A DNA stretch of 64,000 bases from Nocardia vermiculata NBRC 100427 (GCF_001613265.1 NZ_BDCA01000025.1:42146-106145), one strand, 5' to 3'. Shown: positions 7,714-16,999, numbered from the stretch's first letter. Numbers and translations: made by a program. The notes: a model not told the origin generated them from the letters alone.

Positions 7714-9594
7714 TTATGCCGCGACAACTTCCGAATCATCGGCGAACTGGGTGCGATACAGCTCGGCGTAGCGGCCCTGTTCGGTGAGCAACTGTGCGTG
7801 GCTGCCGCGTTCGACGATCCGTCCGTCCTCGATGACCAGGATGGTGTCGGCATTACGCACCGTGGACAACCGGTGTGCGATGACCAGCGCGGTGCGTCCC
7901 TCCAGCGCCTCGGTCAACGCCTCCTGCACGGCCGCCTCGGACGTGGAGTCCAGGGAGGCGGTGGCCTCGTCGAGGATGACGACCCGGGGTTGTTTGAGCA
8001 GCAGCCGCGCGATGGTCAGCCGCTGGCGTTCCCCGCCGGAGAGCCGGTAGCCGCGCTCACCGACGATCGTGTCCAGGCCGTCGGGCAGTGAGTCGATGAC
8101 CGGGCGCAGCCGCGCCCGCTCCAGCGCGTCCCACAGTTCCGCTTCACTCGCCTCCGGGCGTGCCAGCAGCAGATTGGATCGGATGCTGTCGTGGAACAGA
8201 TGTCCGTCCTGTGTGACCAGGCCGACCGTGTCCTGAATGGACCGGGTGCTCAGTTCACGCACATCCACACCGGCCAGCCGGACCGACCCACCGTCCACGT
8301 CGTAGAGCCGCGAAACCAATTGCGCAATGGTGGATTTCCCCGCACCCGACGAACCGACCAGCGCGATCACCTGACCGGGCTCGGCGTGCAGCGAAATATC
8401 GTGCAACACCTCGGTCCCGCCGCGATGGTCCAGGGTCGACACATCCTCGAGCGAGGCGAGTGACACCTTGTCGGCGGAGGGGTAGCCGAAATGCACCCCG
8501 TCGAACTCCACCGACACCGGCCCCGGCGGCACCGCGACCGCGTGCGGCGCATCCTGGATCAGTGGCTTCAGGTCCAGGATTTCGAAGACCCGCTCGAAAC
8601 TGACCAGTGCCGACATGATGTCCACCCGCGCGCTGGCCAAGGCCGTCAGCGGGGTGTAGAGCCTGGTGAGCAGCAGTGACAGTGCGACCACCGCGCCGGC
8701 GTCGAGTTGGCCGCGCAGCGCGTACCAGCCGCCCAGGCCGTAGACCAGGGCCACAGCCAGCGCCGAGACCAGCGTCAGCGCGGTGACGAAGACAGTCTGC
8801 AACATGGCGGTGCGCACCCCGATATCGCGCACTCGCCCGGCCCGTACCGAGAATTCCGAGGACTCCTGGTCGGGGCGCCCGAACAGTTTCACCAGAGTGG
8901 CGCCGGGCGCGGAGAAACGTTCGGTCATCTGGGTGCTCATCGATGCGTTGAGCTGGGCCGCCTCCCGCTGGATGGCCGCGATCCGGGTGCCCATCTTGCG
9001 GGCGGGGAACATGAACAGCGGCAACAGAATCAATGAGAGCAGGGTGATCTGCCAGGAGAGCTGCAGCATCACCACCACGGTGAGCAGCAGTGTCACGATA
9101 TTGGTCACCACACCGGACAGGGTGGTGCTGAAGGCACGCTGCGCGCCGATGACATCGTTGTTGAGCCGGCTGACCAGGGCTCCGGTGCGGGTGCGGGTGA
9201 AGAAGGCCACCGGCATCTTCTGCACATGGTCGAAGACCGCCGTGCGCAGATCGAGGATCAAACCCTCGCCGATCCGGGCGGACAGCCACCGGATCACGAT
9301 GCCCAGTGCCGCATCCAGTACGGCGACCAGCCCGATGATCACGGCCAGGGTGATAACCGAGCGGGGGGCCGCGTGGCCGACGATATCGTTGACCACGCGC
9401 CCGGCCAGCACCGGATTGGCCACTGTGAGCAGCGCGGATGCGATGCTGAAGACCAGGAATCCGATGAGCGGCCCACGGTGCGGCCGGGCGAATCGGAGAA
9501 TGCGCGCGGCTGTCTCGCGGCGCAGGGTGCGCCGTTGCTGGGGTGCGTTCGCCTGCCGGTACAGCTGGCTCCACGCGACCGATTCGATGCTCAT
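7714..9594 (-). CDS. ABC exporter, fused permease and ATPase (type IV, MDR-like)
   Basis: A 626-residue half-transporter that should act as a homodimer. The first ~330 residues hold six membrane helices with the usual long coupling loops; the rest is the nucleotide-binding domain with Walker A GSSGAGKST (about residue 413), signature LSGGERQR, Walker B VVILDEATASLD and the switch His in IAHRLST. The first ATG (9600) abuts the GGAAGGAG ribosome site; the second, at 9594, is six bases away, so I use it. Substrate is unknown; the D-loop and other catalytic motifs are intact. It has no partner gene next to it and ends at the shared hairpin. Confidence 0.9.
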   Translation of the reverse strand: MSIESVAWSQLYRQANAPQQRRTLRRETAARILRFARPHRGPLIGFLVFSIASALLTVANPVLAGRVVNDIVGHAAPRSVITLAVIIGLVAVLDAALGIVIRWLSARIGEGLILDLRTAVFDHVQKMPVAFFTRTRTGALVSRLNNDVIGAQRAFSTTLSGVVTNIVTLLLTVVVMLQLSWQITLLSLILLPLFMFPARKMGTRIAAIQREAAQLNASMSTQMTERFSAPGATLVKLFGRPDQESSEFSVRAGRVRDIGVRTAMLQTVFVTALTLVSALAVALVYGLGGWYALRGQLDAGAVVALSLLLTRLYTPLTALASARVDIMSALVSFERVFEILDLKPLIQDAPHAVAVPPGPVSVEFDGVHFGYPSADKVSLASLEDVSTLDHRGGTEVLHDISLHAEPGQVIALVGSSGAGKSTIAQLVSRLYDVDGGSVRLAGVDVRELSTRSIQDTVGLVTQDGHLFHDSIRSNLLLARPEASEAELWDALERARLRPVIDSLPDGLDTIVGERGYRLSGGERQRLTIARLLLKQPRVVILDEATASLDSTSEAAVQEALTEALEGRTALVIAHRLSTVRNADTILVIEDGRIVERGSHAQLLTEQGRYAELYRTQFADDSEVVAA

Positions 9595-9727
9595 CGGCAT
9601 CTCCTTCCGCTGCCGGGTCCATTGAACTCCGGGCCACCGACATTAAGACCTCAACAAAGGTTTAGGGCAAGTCGTTCCGGTTCGCTCCGGGCGAAATCCG
9701 GCCGCCGGAGGTCGTGCGGTCGAGTTC

Positions 9728-9733
9728 TACGCT
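9728..9733 (+). promoter_or_regulatory. -10 element for a leaderless-type start
   Basis: TACGCT ends six bases before ATG 9740, again predicting a transcript that begins at the start codon. It is the fourth start of this design in the first 10 kb. Confidence 0.5.
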
Positions 9734-9739
9734 GGCGAT

Positions 9740-12517
9740 ATGACCGACTCCTGGATGCGGGACCTGCGCGACCGGATCGATGGCGATGTCGAGGCCGGTC
9801 CGCGACGACGTGTGGAGTACTCCTCGGACGCGTCGAACTACCGGGTGCGTCCCGCTGCCGTGGTGTACCCGCGCGCGGATACCGATGTGGCGCAGGTCTT
9901 GCGCACCGCCCGCGACGAAGGGCTCTCGGTGACCGCGCGCGGCGGCGGAACCTCGGTGGCCGGCAATGCGATCGGGCCGGGAATCGTGCTCGACTTCAGC
10001 CGGCACCTGAACCGGGTGCTGGCGATGGATCCGGGCGAGCGTTGCGCCCGAGTGCAGCCGGGTGTCGTCCTGTCCCAGCTCCAGGCCGCCGCGGCCCCGC
10101 ACGGCCTGCGATTGGGCCCGGACCCGTCGACCCAGAATCGCTGCACCCTGGGCGGGATGATCGGCAACAATGCCTGTGGCCCGCACGCCGTCTCCTGGGG
10201 TCGCACCTCCGATACCGTCCGCGAACTGCGCATACTCGACGGGACCGGCGCGGAGCGCACCCTGGGCACCGATCTGTCGGCGGTACCCGGCCTGCCGGAG
10301 TTCACCACCGACAACCTCGCGGCGCTGCGCACCGAACTGGGCCGCTTCGATCGTCAGGCCTCCGGCTACGGCCTGCACTATCTGACGCCCGAGCGTGGCG
10401 GCTCGATTGCGAAGGCATTCGTCGGCTCCGAGGGCAGCTGCGGGCTGGTGCTGGATGCGACGGTCGAGTTGGTGCCGATCCCGCCGGTCACGGTGCTGGC
10501 GGTGCTCGGCTATCCGGATATGCCCACCGCGGCCGACGATGTGCGCGCGGTGCTGGCCGGGCACCCGACCGCGGTGGAGGGCCTGGATGCCCGGCTGGTG
10601 GACGTGGTGCGCGCCCACGGACGTCCGGTCCCCGACCTGCCGGCCGGCGGTGCCTGGCTGTTCGTAGAATTCGCGGGAGAGACCACCGAAGCCGCACGCG
10701 AGAGCGCGAATTCGGTGGTGAGCGCCTGCGGTGCCCTCGACACCCTGCTGGTCACCGAGGCCGCGACGGCAGCCCGGCTGTGGCGGATCCGGGCGGACGG
10801 TGCCGGACTCGCCGGCCGCACCCCGAGCGGCGAACCGGCGTGGCCGGGGTGGGAGGACGCGGCGGTCCCGCCGGAACGGCTGGGCGACTACCTGCGCGAT
10901 TTCGAAGCTCTGATGCGTGATCATCGAGTCGACGGTCTGCTGTACGGGCATATCGGGGACGGCTGTATCCATGTCCGGCTGGACCTGCCGATCGCCCGTG
11001 CCCCACAGCGTTTTCGCGACTTCCTCTACGACGCCACCGATCTGGTGGTGCGCTACGGCGGGTCCGCCTCCGGCGAGCACGGCGACGGGCGGGCCCGCTC
11101 GGAACTGTTGTCGCGCATGTACTCCCCCGCCGCCTTACGCGTATTCGAAGAGTTCAAAGGACTTTTCGATCCGGACGAGATCATGAATCCGGGCATCCTG
11201 GTCCGTCCGCGACCGGTAGACGCCGACCTGCGGCTCGCCGGCCTGGCTCCGGTGCCGGCGGCCGGTGGGTTCGCGCTGGGCGCCGACGGCGGGGATATCG
11301 GCACCGCCGTGCATCGGTGCGTCGGGGTCGGCAAATGCCGGGCCGATACTCGCAGCAGCGGCGGGTTCATGTGCCCGTCCTATCTGGCGACCGCGGACGA
11401 GAAGGACAGCACCCGCGGCCGGGCCCGGGTGCTGCAGGAAGTGGTGCGCGGGACGCTCGACTGGCGTGCCGATGCTGTCGCGGAATCGTTGGATCTGTGC
11501 CTGTCGTGCCGGGCCTGCGCCTCGGACTGCCCCGCCGGGGTCGATATGGCGACCTACAAATCCGAGACCCTGTACCGGGCCTATCGGCATCGGCTCCGTC
11601 CGATCGACCACTACGTGCTCGGACAACTCCCGCGCTGGCTGGCACTCGGAACACGTATGCCCCGGGCGGTCAATGCGCTCACCGGAGCTCGGTGGCTGCG
11701 CGAGCTGGGCATGCGGGCGGCCGGTATGGATCCACGCCGGCCCGCGCCGCGGTTGGCCCCGCAATCGTTTCGCGACCAGTGGGCGCGCCGGGAGCAGGTG
11801 CGCGATGCGCGTCCGGTGGCGATGCTGTGGATCGACAGTTTTACCGATGCCTTCGCACCCGACATCGGATGGGCGGCCGTCGAACTGGTCGAATCAGCGG
11901 GCTACCGGGTCCGGATTCCGGCGCGGCGGGTCTGTTGCGGCCTGACCTGGATCAGCACCGGCCAGCTCGACGGTGCCCGACGACGCCTACGCCACACGCT
12001 CGGTGCGCTGGACGAGCATATCCGGGCGGGAGGCCCGGTGATCGGGCTGGAACCGTCGTGTACGGCGGCCCTGCGATCGGATCTGCCGGAGTTGCTACCG
12101 GATGATCCGCGCTCGGCGCCGACCGCTGCGGCCGTGCGGACTCTGGCCGAATTCCTGGACGGTCGGCCCGAGTGGCATCCGCCCGATCGGTCCGGTGACA
12201 GGGTGCTGGTGCAGCCGCATTGCCACCAGCACGCCGTATCGGGCTTCGATGCCGATCTACGGGTGCTGCAGCGAACCGGCGCGGAAATCACCGAAATCAG
12301 CGGATGCTGCGGACTTGCTGGGAACTTCGGAATGCAAGCAGGACATTACGACATATCGGTCGCGGTGGCGGAGGGTGGAATACTTCCTGCCCTGCGTGCC
12401 GCGAGGTCCGGCACGACTCTGCTGGCGGACGGATTCTCCTGTCGTACCCAGGCGGAGCAACTCGCCGGGCGCTCCGGACGGCATCTGGCTCAGTACCTGT
12501 CCGGCGAACGGCCGTAG
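9740..12517 (+). CDS. fused FAD-linked oxidase and Fe-S oxidoreductase (D-2-hydroxyacid dehydrogenase type)
   Basis: A 925-residue fusion of what are often separate GlcD-like and GlcF-like subunits. Residues 35-260 form the FAD-binding domain (ARGGGTSVAGNAIG, DPSTQNRCTLGGMIGNNACG); 260-500 the FAD-oxidase C domain (HIGDGCIHVRL, SGEHGDGRAR). Next are two Fe-S segments, one with CVGVGKC and the other CLSCRACASDCP. The last ~250 residues carry two CCG motifs (CCGLTWISTGQ and CCGLAGNFGMQ). Family knowledge points to oxidation of D-lactate, glycolate or D-2-hydroxyglutarate, with electrons passed through the clusters to the quinone pool. The exact substrate cannot be read from sequence. The first of the two clusters departs from the common CxxCxxC spacing. 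Confidence 0.88.
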   Translation: MTDSWMRDLRDRIDGDVEAGPRRRVEYSSDASNYRVRPAAVVYPRADTDVAQVLRTARDEGLSVTARGGGTSVAGNAIGPGIVLDFSRHLNRVLAMDPGERCARVQPGVVLSQLQAAAAPHGLRLGPDPSTQNRCTLGGMIGNNACGPHAVSWGRTSDTVRELRILDGTGAERTLGTDLSAVPGLPEFTTDNLAALRTELGRFDRQASGYGLHYLTPERGGSIAKAFVGSEGSCGLVLDATVELVPIPPVTVLAVLGYPDMPTAADDVRAVLAGHPTAVEGLDARLVDVVRAHGRPVPDLPAGGAWLFVEFAGETTEAARESANSVVSACGALDTLLVTEAATAARLWRIRADGAGLAGRTPSGEPAWPGWEDAAVPPERLGDYLRDFEALMRDHRVDGLLYGHIGDGCIHVRLDLPIARAPQRFRDFLYDATDLVVRYGGSASGEHGDGRARSELLSRMYSPAALRVFEEFKGLFDPDEIMNPGILVRPRPVDADLRLAGLAPVPAAGGFALGADGGDIGTAVHRCVGVGKCRADTRSSGGFMCPSYLATADEKDSTRGRARVLQEVVRGTLDWRADAVAESLDLCLSCRACASDCPAGVDMATYKSETLYRAYRHRLRPIDHYVLGQLPRWLALGTRMPRAVNALTGARWLRELGMRAAGMDPRRPAPRLAPQSFRDQWARREQVRDARPVAMLWIDSFTDAFAPDIGWAAVELVESAGYRVRIPARRVCCGLTWISTGQLDGARRRLRHTLGALDEHIRAGGPVIGLEPSCTAALRSDLPELLPDDPRSAPTAAAVRTLAEFLDGRPEWHPPDRSGDRVLVQPHCHQHAVSGFDADLRVLQRTGAEITEISGCCGLAGNFGMQAGHYDISVAVAEGGILPALRAARSGTTLLADGFSCRTQAEQLAGRSGRHLAQYLSGERP

Positions 12518-12558
12518 CAAGTCCGCCCGGCGACCGCGTGGGTGCCGGGTGGACTACC

Positions 12559-12597
12559 CACGCCGGGCCCGTCGTCGAGGGCGGCGGGCCCGGCGTG
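12559..12597. terminator. strong bidirectional hairpin
   Basis: Perfect 13-base inverted repeat, CACGCCGGGCCCG paired with CGGGCCCGGCGTG, around a 13-base loop. It lies between the end of the dehydrogenase gene and the end of the minus-strand 34-aa gene, so it serves both. Confidence 0.8.
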
Positions 12598-12605
12598 CGG
12601 CGTGA

Positions 12606-12710
12606 TCAGCTGCCGAACGGCAGGGTGCCTGCAGGGATGTGGTAACCCGAACTGCCTGCGGATACTCCACCCCAGGCGTCGAGCAGCAAATTCAGAAAGT
12701 TGGTAATCAT
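12606..12710 (-). CDS. 34-residue hydrophobic peptide, function unknown
   Basis: A very short but well-signalled gene. GGAGGT lies about six bases before ATG 12710, and the reading frame ends just before a strong terminator hairpin. The peptide opens MITNFLNLLLDAWGGVSAGS, a hydrophobic/amphipathic stretch, and ends in a Gly/Ser/Pro segment. It has no cysteine and no cleavage site that I can recognise. The upstream 250 bases are AT-rich for this genome and hold a direct repeat (12729-12748), suggesting independent control. I do not recognise the family; small amphipathic membrane peptides, including corynebacterial-type porin peptides, have this size, but that is only an analogy. Confidence 0.6.
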   Translation of the reverse strand: MITNFLNLLLDAWGGVSAGSSGYHIPAGTLPFGS

Positions 12711-12728
12711 GGATACCTCCGTCGGGGC

Positions 12729-12748
12729 ATTGCCGAACAATTGCCGAA
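12729..12748. repeat. direct repeat ATTGCCGAA x2, one helical turn apart
   Basis: ATTGCCGAA occurs at 12729-12737 and again at 12740-12748, an 11-base period. It lies 20-40 bases before the start of the 34-aa gene. It could be a regulator site or part of the untranslated leader. A TATGAT at 12781-12786 on the minus strand is the only -10-like sequence nearby. Confidence 0.4.
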
Positions 12749-12970
12749 AAAGTTGTTCTGCAGGCGAATCGGTGCACGTAATCATATCGTTACATGCTCT
12801 CGGATTCGAGTGACACACACCATAGAACGTCGAGCGAAATCTCCCTGCTCAGCGCTGGGAGGCCCCGCAGTGCATTCCGGGCTCCGTGCGTAGACCGTTC
12901 CGGATGCCGCGCACTGCAGCACAGGGATGCCGCGCACAGCGATGTCGGGGCGAAACGCCACAATGATGCC

Positions 12971-13918
12971 GTGGCAGGACACAGTGACGACGGAGCCGGC
13001 GGCGTAGCCGAGGTGCGGCACACGCTCACCGCGTCACGGCCCATCGACCTGGCGCGCACCTTGGCCCCGCTGCGCCGCGGCTCGGGAGACCCGACCTACC
13101 GCGTGACGAGGGACGGTGCCCACTGGCGCGCCTCCCGCATGGCCTCCGGCCCGGTGACCTCCCGTCTCGTCCAGGCCGGCCCCACCGCGATCGACGCTCG
13201 GGCCTGGGGGCCGGGTGCGGCGGAATTCGTCGAACAGTTACCCCGGATGCTGTGCGTGGACGAGGACGTCAGCGACTTCCGGCCCGAACATCCGCGCCTC
13301 GCCGAGGCCCACCGCCGCCATCCGGGTCTGCGCATGCTTCGTACCGGGCTGGTTTTCGAGTCGCTGGTGCCGGCGGTGATCGAGCAACGGGTCCATACCG
13401 TGACCGCGCGTGCGTCGTGGCGGAAGCTGGTCTGGCGCTACGGTGATCCGGCGCCCGGTCCGGTCCCGGAACCGATGCGGGTGCCGCCGGCGGCGCAGAC
13501 CTGGCGTTATATCCCCTCCTGGGTGTATCACCGGGCCAATGTGGACCCGCGTCGTTCGCGAACCATCGTCACCGCCGCCCGGATGGCGGACAAACTGGAA
13601 GCGGCCGCGGCGATGGCTCCGGCCGAGGCGGTCCGGCGATTGTGCGCGGTGCCGGGCCTGGGAGTGTGGAGCGCCGCGGAGATCGGGCAGCGCGCCTTCG
13701 GGGATGCGGACGCGCTGTCGGTCGGCGACTATCACCTGGCCGCGATCGTCGGCTGGTCGTTACTGGATCGTCCGCTCGACGACGCGGCGATGGTCGAATA
13801 CCTGGAGCCGCTCCGCCCGCACCGGTACCGTGCGATCCGGCTGCTGGAGGTCTCCGGTCAGGCCCGCAAACCGGCCTTCGGCCCCCGTACCCCGCTGGTC
13901 GACCACAGCCGGATCTGA
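12971..13918 (+). CDS. AlkA-like DNA-3-methyladenine glycosylase (HhH-GPD)
   Basis: A 315-residue helix-hairpin-helix glycosylase. FESLVPAVIEQRVHT near residue 125 resembles the conserved 'E..V..I..QQ' helix. The hairpin reads VPGLGVWSAAEIGQRAFG near 226, and the catalytic Asp follows in SVGDYHLA near 253. It should excise alkylated bases and start base-excision repair. The frame is open upstream to 12794, but the first 59 residues there are Arg/Ser/His-rich and unlike protein; GTG 12971 gives a sensible N-terminus just before VRHTLTASRPIDLARTLAPL. The gene is convergent with the sugar-importer operon. Confidence 0.82.
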   Translation: MAGHSDDGAGGVAEVRHTLTASRPIDLARTLAPLRRGSGDPTYRVTRDGAHWRASRMASGPVTSRLVQAGPTAIDARAWGPGAAEFVEQLPRMLCVDEDVSDFRPEHPRLAEAHRRHPGLRMLRTGLVFESLVPAVIEQRVHTVTARASWRKLVWRYGDPAPGPVPEPMRVPPAAQTWRYIPSWVYHRANVDPRRSRTIVTAARMADKLEAAAAMAPAEAVRRLCAVPGLGVWSAAEIGQRAFGDADALSVGDYHLAAIVGWSLLDRPLDDAAMVEYLEPLRPHRYRAIRLLEVSGQARKPAFGPRTPLVDHSRI

Positions 13919-13953
13919 GCTCGCGACGATCTCGGCCGTGCAGGCCCGGCAGT

Positions 13954-13974
13954 CGGTACCGGCACTCGGTACCG
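13954..13974. terminator. weak hairpin between convergent genes
   Basis: CGGTACCG is repeated at 13954 and 13967; being self-complementary, the two copies can pair around a five-base loop. It lies between the glycosylase and the importer binding-protein gene. The short stem makes this a weak call. Confidence 0.3.
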
Positions 13975-13999
13975 GGCAGGATGCGCAGCCTTCGCGCAT

Positions 14000-15286
14000 T
14001 CAGCTCTGCGCGGCCTCCTCAGCGGCGCGCTGTGCGCGGGCGAGCGCTTCGGGAACCGGGATACGGCCCAGGAACATTTCGTCGAATATCGCGTCGATGG
14101 CCTCCAGTGCGGCTGCGAACCCGGGCCCACCGCCGGATTCGATTCGACCCTCCCGCAGTACGTCGAAGAACGGCGAGACATCGACACCCTCGCCCGCCCA
14201 ATGGTCCCGGTACACCTGCTGGTCGGAGACCACTGCAGGAATGGTGCGCCCACCCTCGGCGAGATAGCGATTACCGGCGGGACCGCCCAGCCAGGACAGC
14301 ACCCGGCGCACCGCTTCGGGATGTGCGGTGCGAGCGTTGGCCGCGATCCCGATCGCATTGTCGGTGCTGACCCGTCCCGCCGGTCCCGCGGGCAGCATGG
14401 CGATTCCCCAGTGGAAGGGCGCCTGCTCCGCGATCTGGGCCAGGGTGAAACTCCCGGACTGGAACAACGCCAGCTTGCCCTGCAGGAAGGCATTCTTCGT
14501 GAAGTCGCTGCCACTACGGGTATCGGCCGCAGGTGGGGCGAGGTGCTCATCGATCAGCCGGGTCAGATAACCGAAAGCGTCCACACCCTGCGGGCTGTCG
14601 AACACGAACCGGTCGCCGTCCTGGAAATGCCCACCCGCCGAGCCCAGGTACGGCAGCTCGATGGACTGGAAATCGTTGGCGGCGTTGTAGGCCCACGGCG
14701 CCACCCTGGCCAGCCGCCGCAGCAGCGAGCGGAAGGTGTCGGGTCCGTGCGGATCCCACCGCAGTCGGTTCAGTTCCGACGGCTCGATTCCGGCGGCATC
14801 GAGGAGTTCGCGGTTGTAGAAAATCGCGGTACCACCGTCGACGAATTGCGGTACGGCCCAGAGCGTGCCGTTGCGGGTGTACTGCTGCACCGCGCCTGGA
14901 TCCCACTGCCGCACCGCGTCCGGGCCGAGCAGCGCACCGATGTCGGTGAGCCGCCCGGCATCGGCATAGTCGGAGTACATATTCGCCCAGAACAGATCGT
15001 CGACGGTGCCACCGGCCACATCCAGACGCAGTTTCTGCTGATAGGAAGCCCACGGCACCACCGTGATCCGCACCTGCACGTCCGGATTCGCGTGCTCGAA
15101 CGCATCCAGCGAAGCACGATAGGCGGGCACGAAATCCGAATCCCAGATGCGCAACCGGACCACCGTGCGTCCGGCGGCATCGTCGGCATCGGAGGTCCGG
15201 CCCAACCAGAGCGCCGCGGTGATCAGCAGGACCGCGCCGAGGAGTACCGCGACGACGCTCAGAGTCGAGGCCTTCACCCGCCTCAT
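14000..15286 (-). CDS. ABC importer substrate-binding protein (family 1, sugar type)
   Basis: A 428-residue extracellular binding protein of the kind used for oligosaccharides. After one hydrophobic N-terminal segment (residues 8-28) come VRLRIWDSDFVPAYRASLDA and later GTLWAVPQFVDGGTAIFYNRELL and GKLALFQSGSF, the recurrent motifs of this family. There is no Cys after the hydrophobic segment, so it is not a typical lipoprotein; it may stay anchored by the uncleaved helix or be released. Its ATG (15286) overlaps the TGA of the permease gene as ATGA, which implies translational coupling. It is the last gene of the operon. Confidence 0.88.
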   Translation of the reverse strand: MRRVKASTLSVVAVLLGAVLLITAALWLGRTSDADDAAGRTVVRLRIWDSDFVPAYRASLDAFEHANPDVQVRITVVPWASYQQKLRLDVAGGTVDDLFWANMYSDYADAGRLTDIGALLGPDAVRQWDPGAVQQYTRNGTLWAVPQFVDGGTAIFYNRELLDAAGIEPSELNRLRWDPHGPDTFRSLLRRLARVAPWAYNAANDFQSIELPYLGSAGGHFQDGDRFVFDSPQGVDAFGYLTRLIDEHLAPPAADTRSGSDFTKNAFLQGKLALFQSGSFTLAQIAEQAPFHWGIAMLPAGPAGRVSTDNAIGIAANARTAHPEAVRRVLSWLGGPAGNRYLAEGGRTIPAVVSDQQVYRDHWAGEGVDVSPFFDVLREGRIESGGGPGFAAALEAIDAIFDEMFLGRIPVPEALARAQRAAEEAAQS

Positions 15287-16125
15287 TTCAATCCCGTCCA
15301 GGTGATCGAGCGCAGTACCTGACGCTGGAACACCACGAACAGCACCACCAGCGGTATCACGGCCAGCGTCGTAGCGGCCAGCACCAGGGTCCACTGCTCG
15401 TTGTACCGGGTCTGCAGGTCGGCGGTGGCCACCGTGAGTACCTGCCAGCGGCCGGATCCGGCGACCAGTGGCCACATGAAACTGTTCCACTGGGTGACCA
15501 CGGTGATGACCGTGAGAGTCGCCAGAATCGGCCGGCTCATCGGAACCACCACGTGCACGATCACATCGAGCGTAGTAGCTCCGTCCAGCCTGGCGGCACC
15601 GATCAGTTCCGCCGGGATCTGCCGAAAATACTGGCGCAGCAGGAAGATCGCATACGGCGAACCGAACACGAACGGCAGCACCAGCGCCCAGAAGGTATTG
15701 AGCAGCCCGAGCCGGGCGAACATCAGATACAGCGGTATCAACGTCACGATCGGCGGCACCATCATGGTCGCGAGATAGATCCAGAACAGCAGATCCCGGC
15801 CGCGGAACTCGGTGCAACCGAAGGCGTAGGCGGCCAGAATCGAGGTGATCAACTGACCGGCGGTGATGCAGACGGTCATCAGTGCCGTCACCGCGATCGC
15901 GCGACCGATGCCGTGTTCGAACACGGCGTGGAAGTTGTCCCAGGTCAGCGGATTCGGCCAGGTCAGCGGAGATTCGGTCGCGAACTGTTCCGGTGTCCGC
16001 ACTGCGGTGAGCGCGCCCAGCAGCAACGGTGCGATGGTGCACAGCGCACCCGCGAGCAGCAACGCATACGCGAGGCCGGACCGCACAGCAGTGCCCGGAC
16101 GAGCGCGGCGCTTATCAGAACTCAT
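15283..16125 (-). CDS. ABC importer permease 2 (MalG/UgpE type)
   Basis: A 280-residue inner-membrane permease with about six helices. The cytoplasmic coupling loop reads IGAARLDGATTLDVIVHVVV and then PMSRP, the EAA motif of carbohydrate-uptake CUT1 systems. It starts at ATG 16125, overlapping the end of permease 1 by 11 bases, and its stop overlaps the binding-protein start by 4. These overlaps show a single translationally coupled unit. Confidence 0.9.
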   Translation of the reverse strand: MSSDKRRARPGTAVRSGLAYALLLAGALCTIAPLLLGALTAVRTPEQFATESPLTWPNPLTWDNFHAVFEHGIGRAIAVTALMTVCITAGQLITSILAAYAFGCTEFRGRDLLFWIYLATMMVPPIVTLIPLYLMFARLGLLNTFWALVLPFVFGSPYAIFLLRQYFRQIPAELIGAARLDGATTLDVIVHVVVPMSRPILATLTVITVVTQWNSFMWPLVAGSGRWQVLTVATADLQTRYNEQWTLVLAATTLAVIPLVVLFVVFQRQVLRSITWTGLK

Positions 16126-16981
16126 GGCCTGCTCTGTTACGGAACAGGCGGTGCTGGAGCACGGTGATCACCAGCATGATCACGCAGACCACCAGCGCCA
16201 TGACGGCTGCGCGCCCGGGCCGGGCGGCATCGAACGCCTCGGAAAAGATCTGCATCGCCACCACATTCGTGCGGTCGCCGGGACCGCCTCCGGTCAGCGC
16301 GTACACGGTGTCGAAGGTCTGAAAGGCGGTGATCGTCCCGGTGACCAGTACGAAGAACAGGGTCGGGCGCAGCAGCGGCACGGTGAGCCAGCGAATGCGC
16401 CGCCAGCCGGTCGCACCGTCCAGCGCCCCCGCCTCGTGGATCTCCGGCGGAATCGCGCGCAGGCCCGCGACGAAGAACAGCGCGACATAGCCGAAATTCG
16501 CCCAGATACTCACCGCCGCTACGGAGGGGAGGACCAGCGCGGGCTCGGTCAGCCATTCGATGCGGGTGCCGAGCAACGCATTCAACGCTCCGTCGGCCGG
16601 TGCGAACAGCCAGCGCCAGATCACACCGACTACCACCGGCGCGCACATCCAGGGTAGCGCGAACAGCACCCGGAATCCGTCCGCCGCGCGCCGGCGCACC
16701 AGCAGTGCGGCCACCAGGAATCCCAGGATCGTCTGCACGGGCACCACCAGCAGGGTCAAGGCCCCGGTCACCAGCAGGGCATGGCCGAAATCACCGTCGG
16801 TCAGTACCGATCGCCAGTTCCGCAGCCCCACGAACTCCGTGGGCCCCACCAGATTCCAACTGTGCAGACTCAGCCAGGCGACCAGCGCAACGGGCAGGAC
16901 CAGGAAGATCCCGATCCCGATCAGACTCGGCGTCAGCAGCACCCAACTCGTCGCGACACGACGAACCGCACGTCGGTTCAC
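16115..16981 (-). CDS. ABC importer permease 1 (MalF/UgpA type)
   Basis: A 288-residue permease, the first of the three importer genes. It has six predicted helices and the coupling loop EAGALDGATGWRRIRWLTVP. Together with permease 2 it should form the channel of a CUT1-type sugar importer. No ATPase gene lies in the operon or elsewhere in the window, so the system must borrow an ATPase (as MsmK-type proteins allow) or have one encoded elsewhere. The start lies 18 bases after the end of the DUF4190-like gene, so the two may be co-transcribed. Confidence 0.9.
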   Translation of the reverse strand: MNRRAVRRVATSWVLLTPSLIGIGIFLVLPVALVAWLSLHSWNLVGPTEFVGLRNWRSVLTDGDFGHALLVTGALTLLVVPVQTILGFLVAALLVRRRAADGFRVLFALPWMCAPVVVGVIWRWLFAPADGALNALLGTRIEWLTEPALVLPSVAAVSIWANFGYVALFFVAGLRAIPPEIHEAGALDGATGWRRIRWLTVPLLRPTLFFVLVTGTITAFQTFDTVYALTGGGPGDRTNVVAMQIFSEAFDAARPGRAAVMALVVCVIMLVITVLQHRLFRNRAGHEF

Positions 16982-16999
16982 AGCACGCCACCGTACCGG

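Noticed and set aside
14000..16042. 680-codon minus-strand frame spanning the binding-protein and second permease genes
   Set aside because: Only its last 428 codons are the binding protein; the first part is an out-of-frame reading of the permease, which is clear in its own frame.
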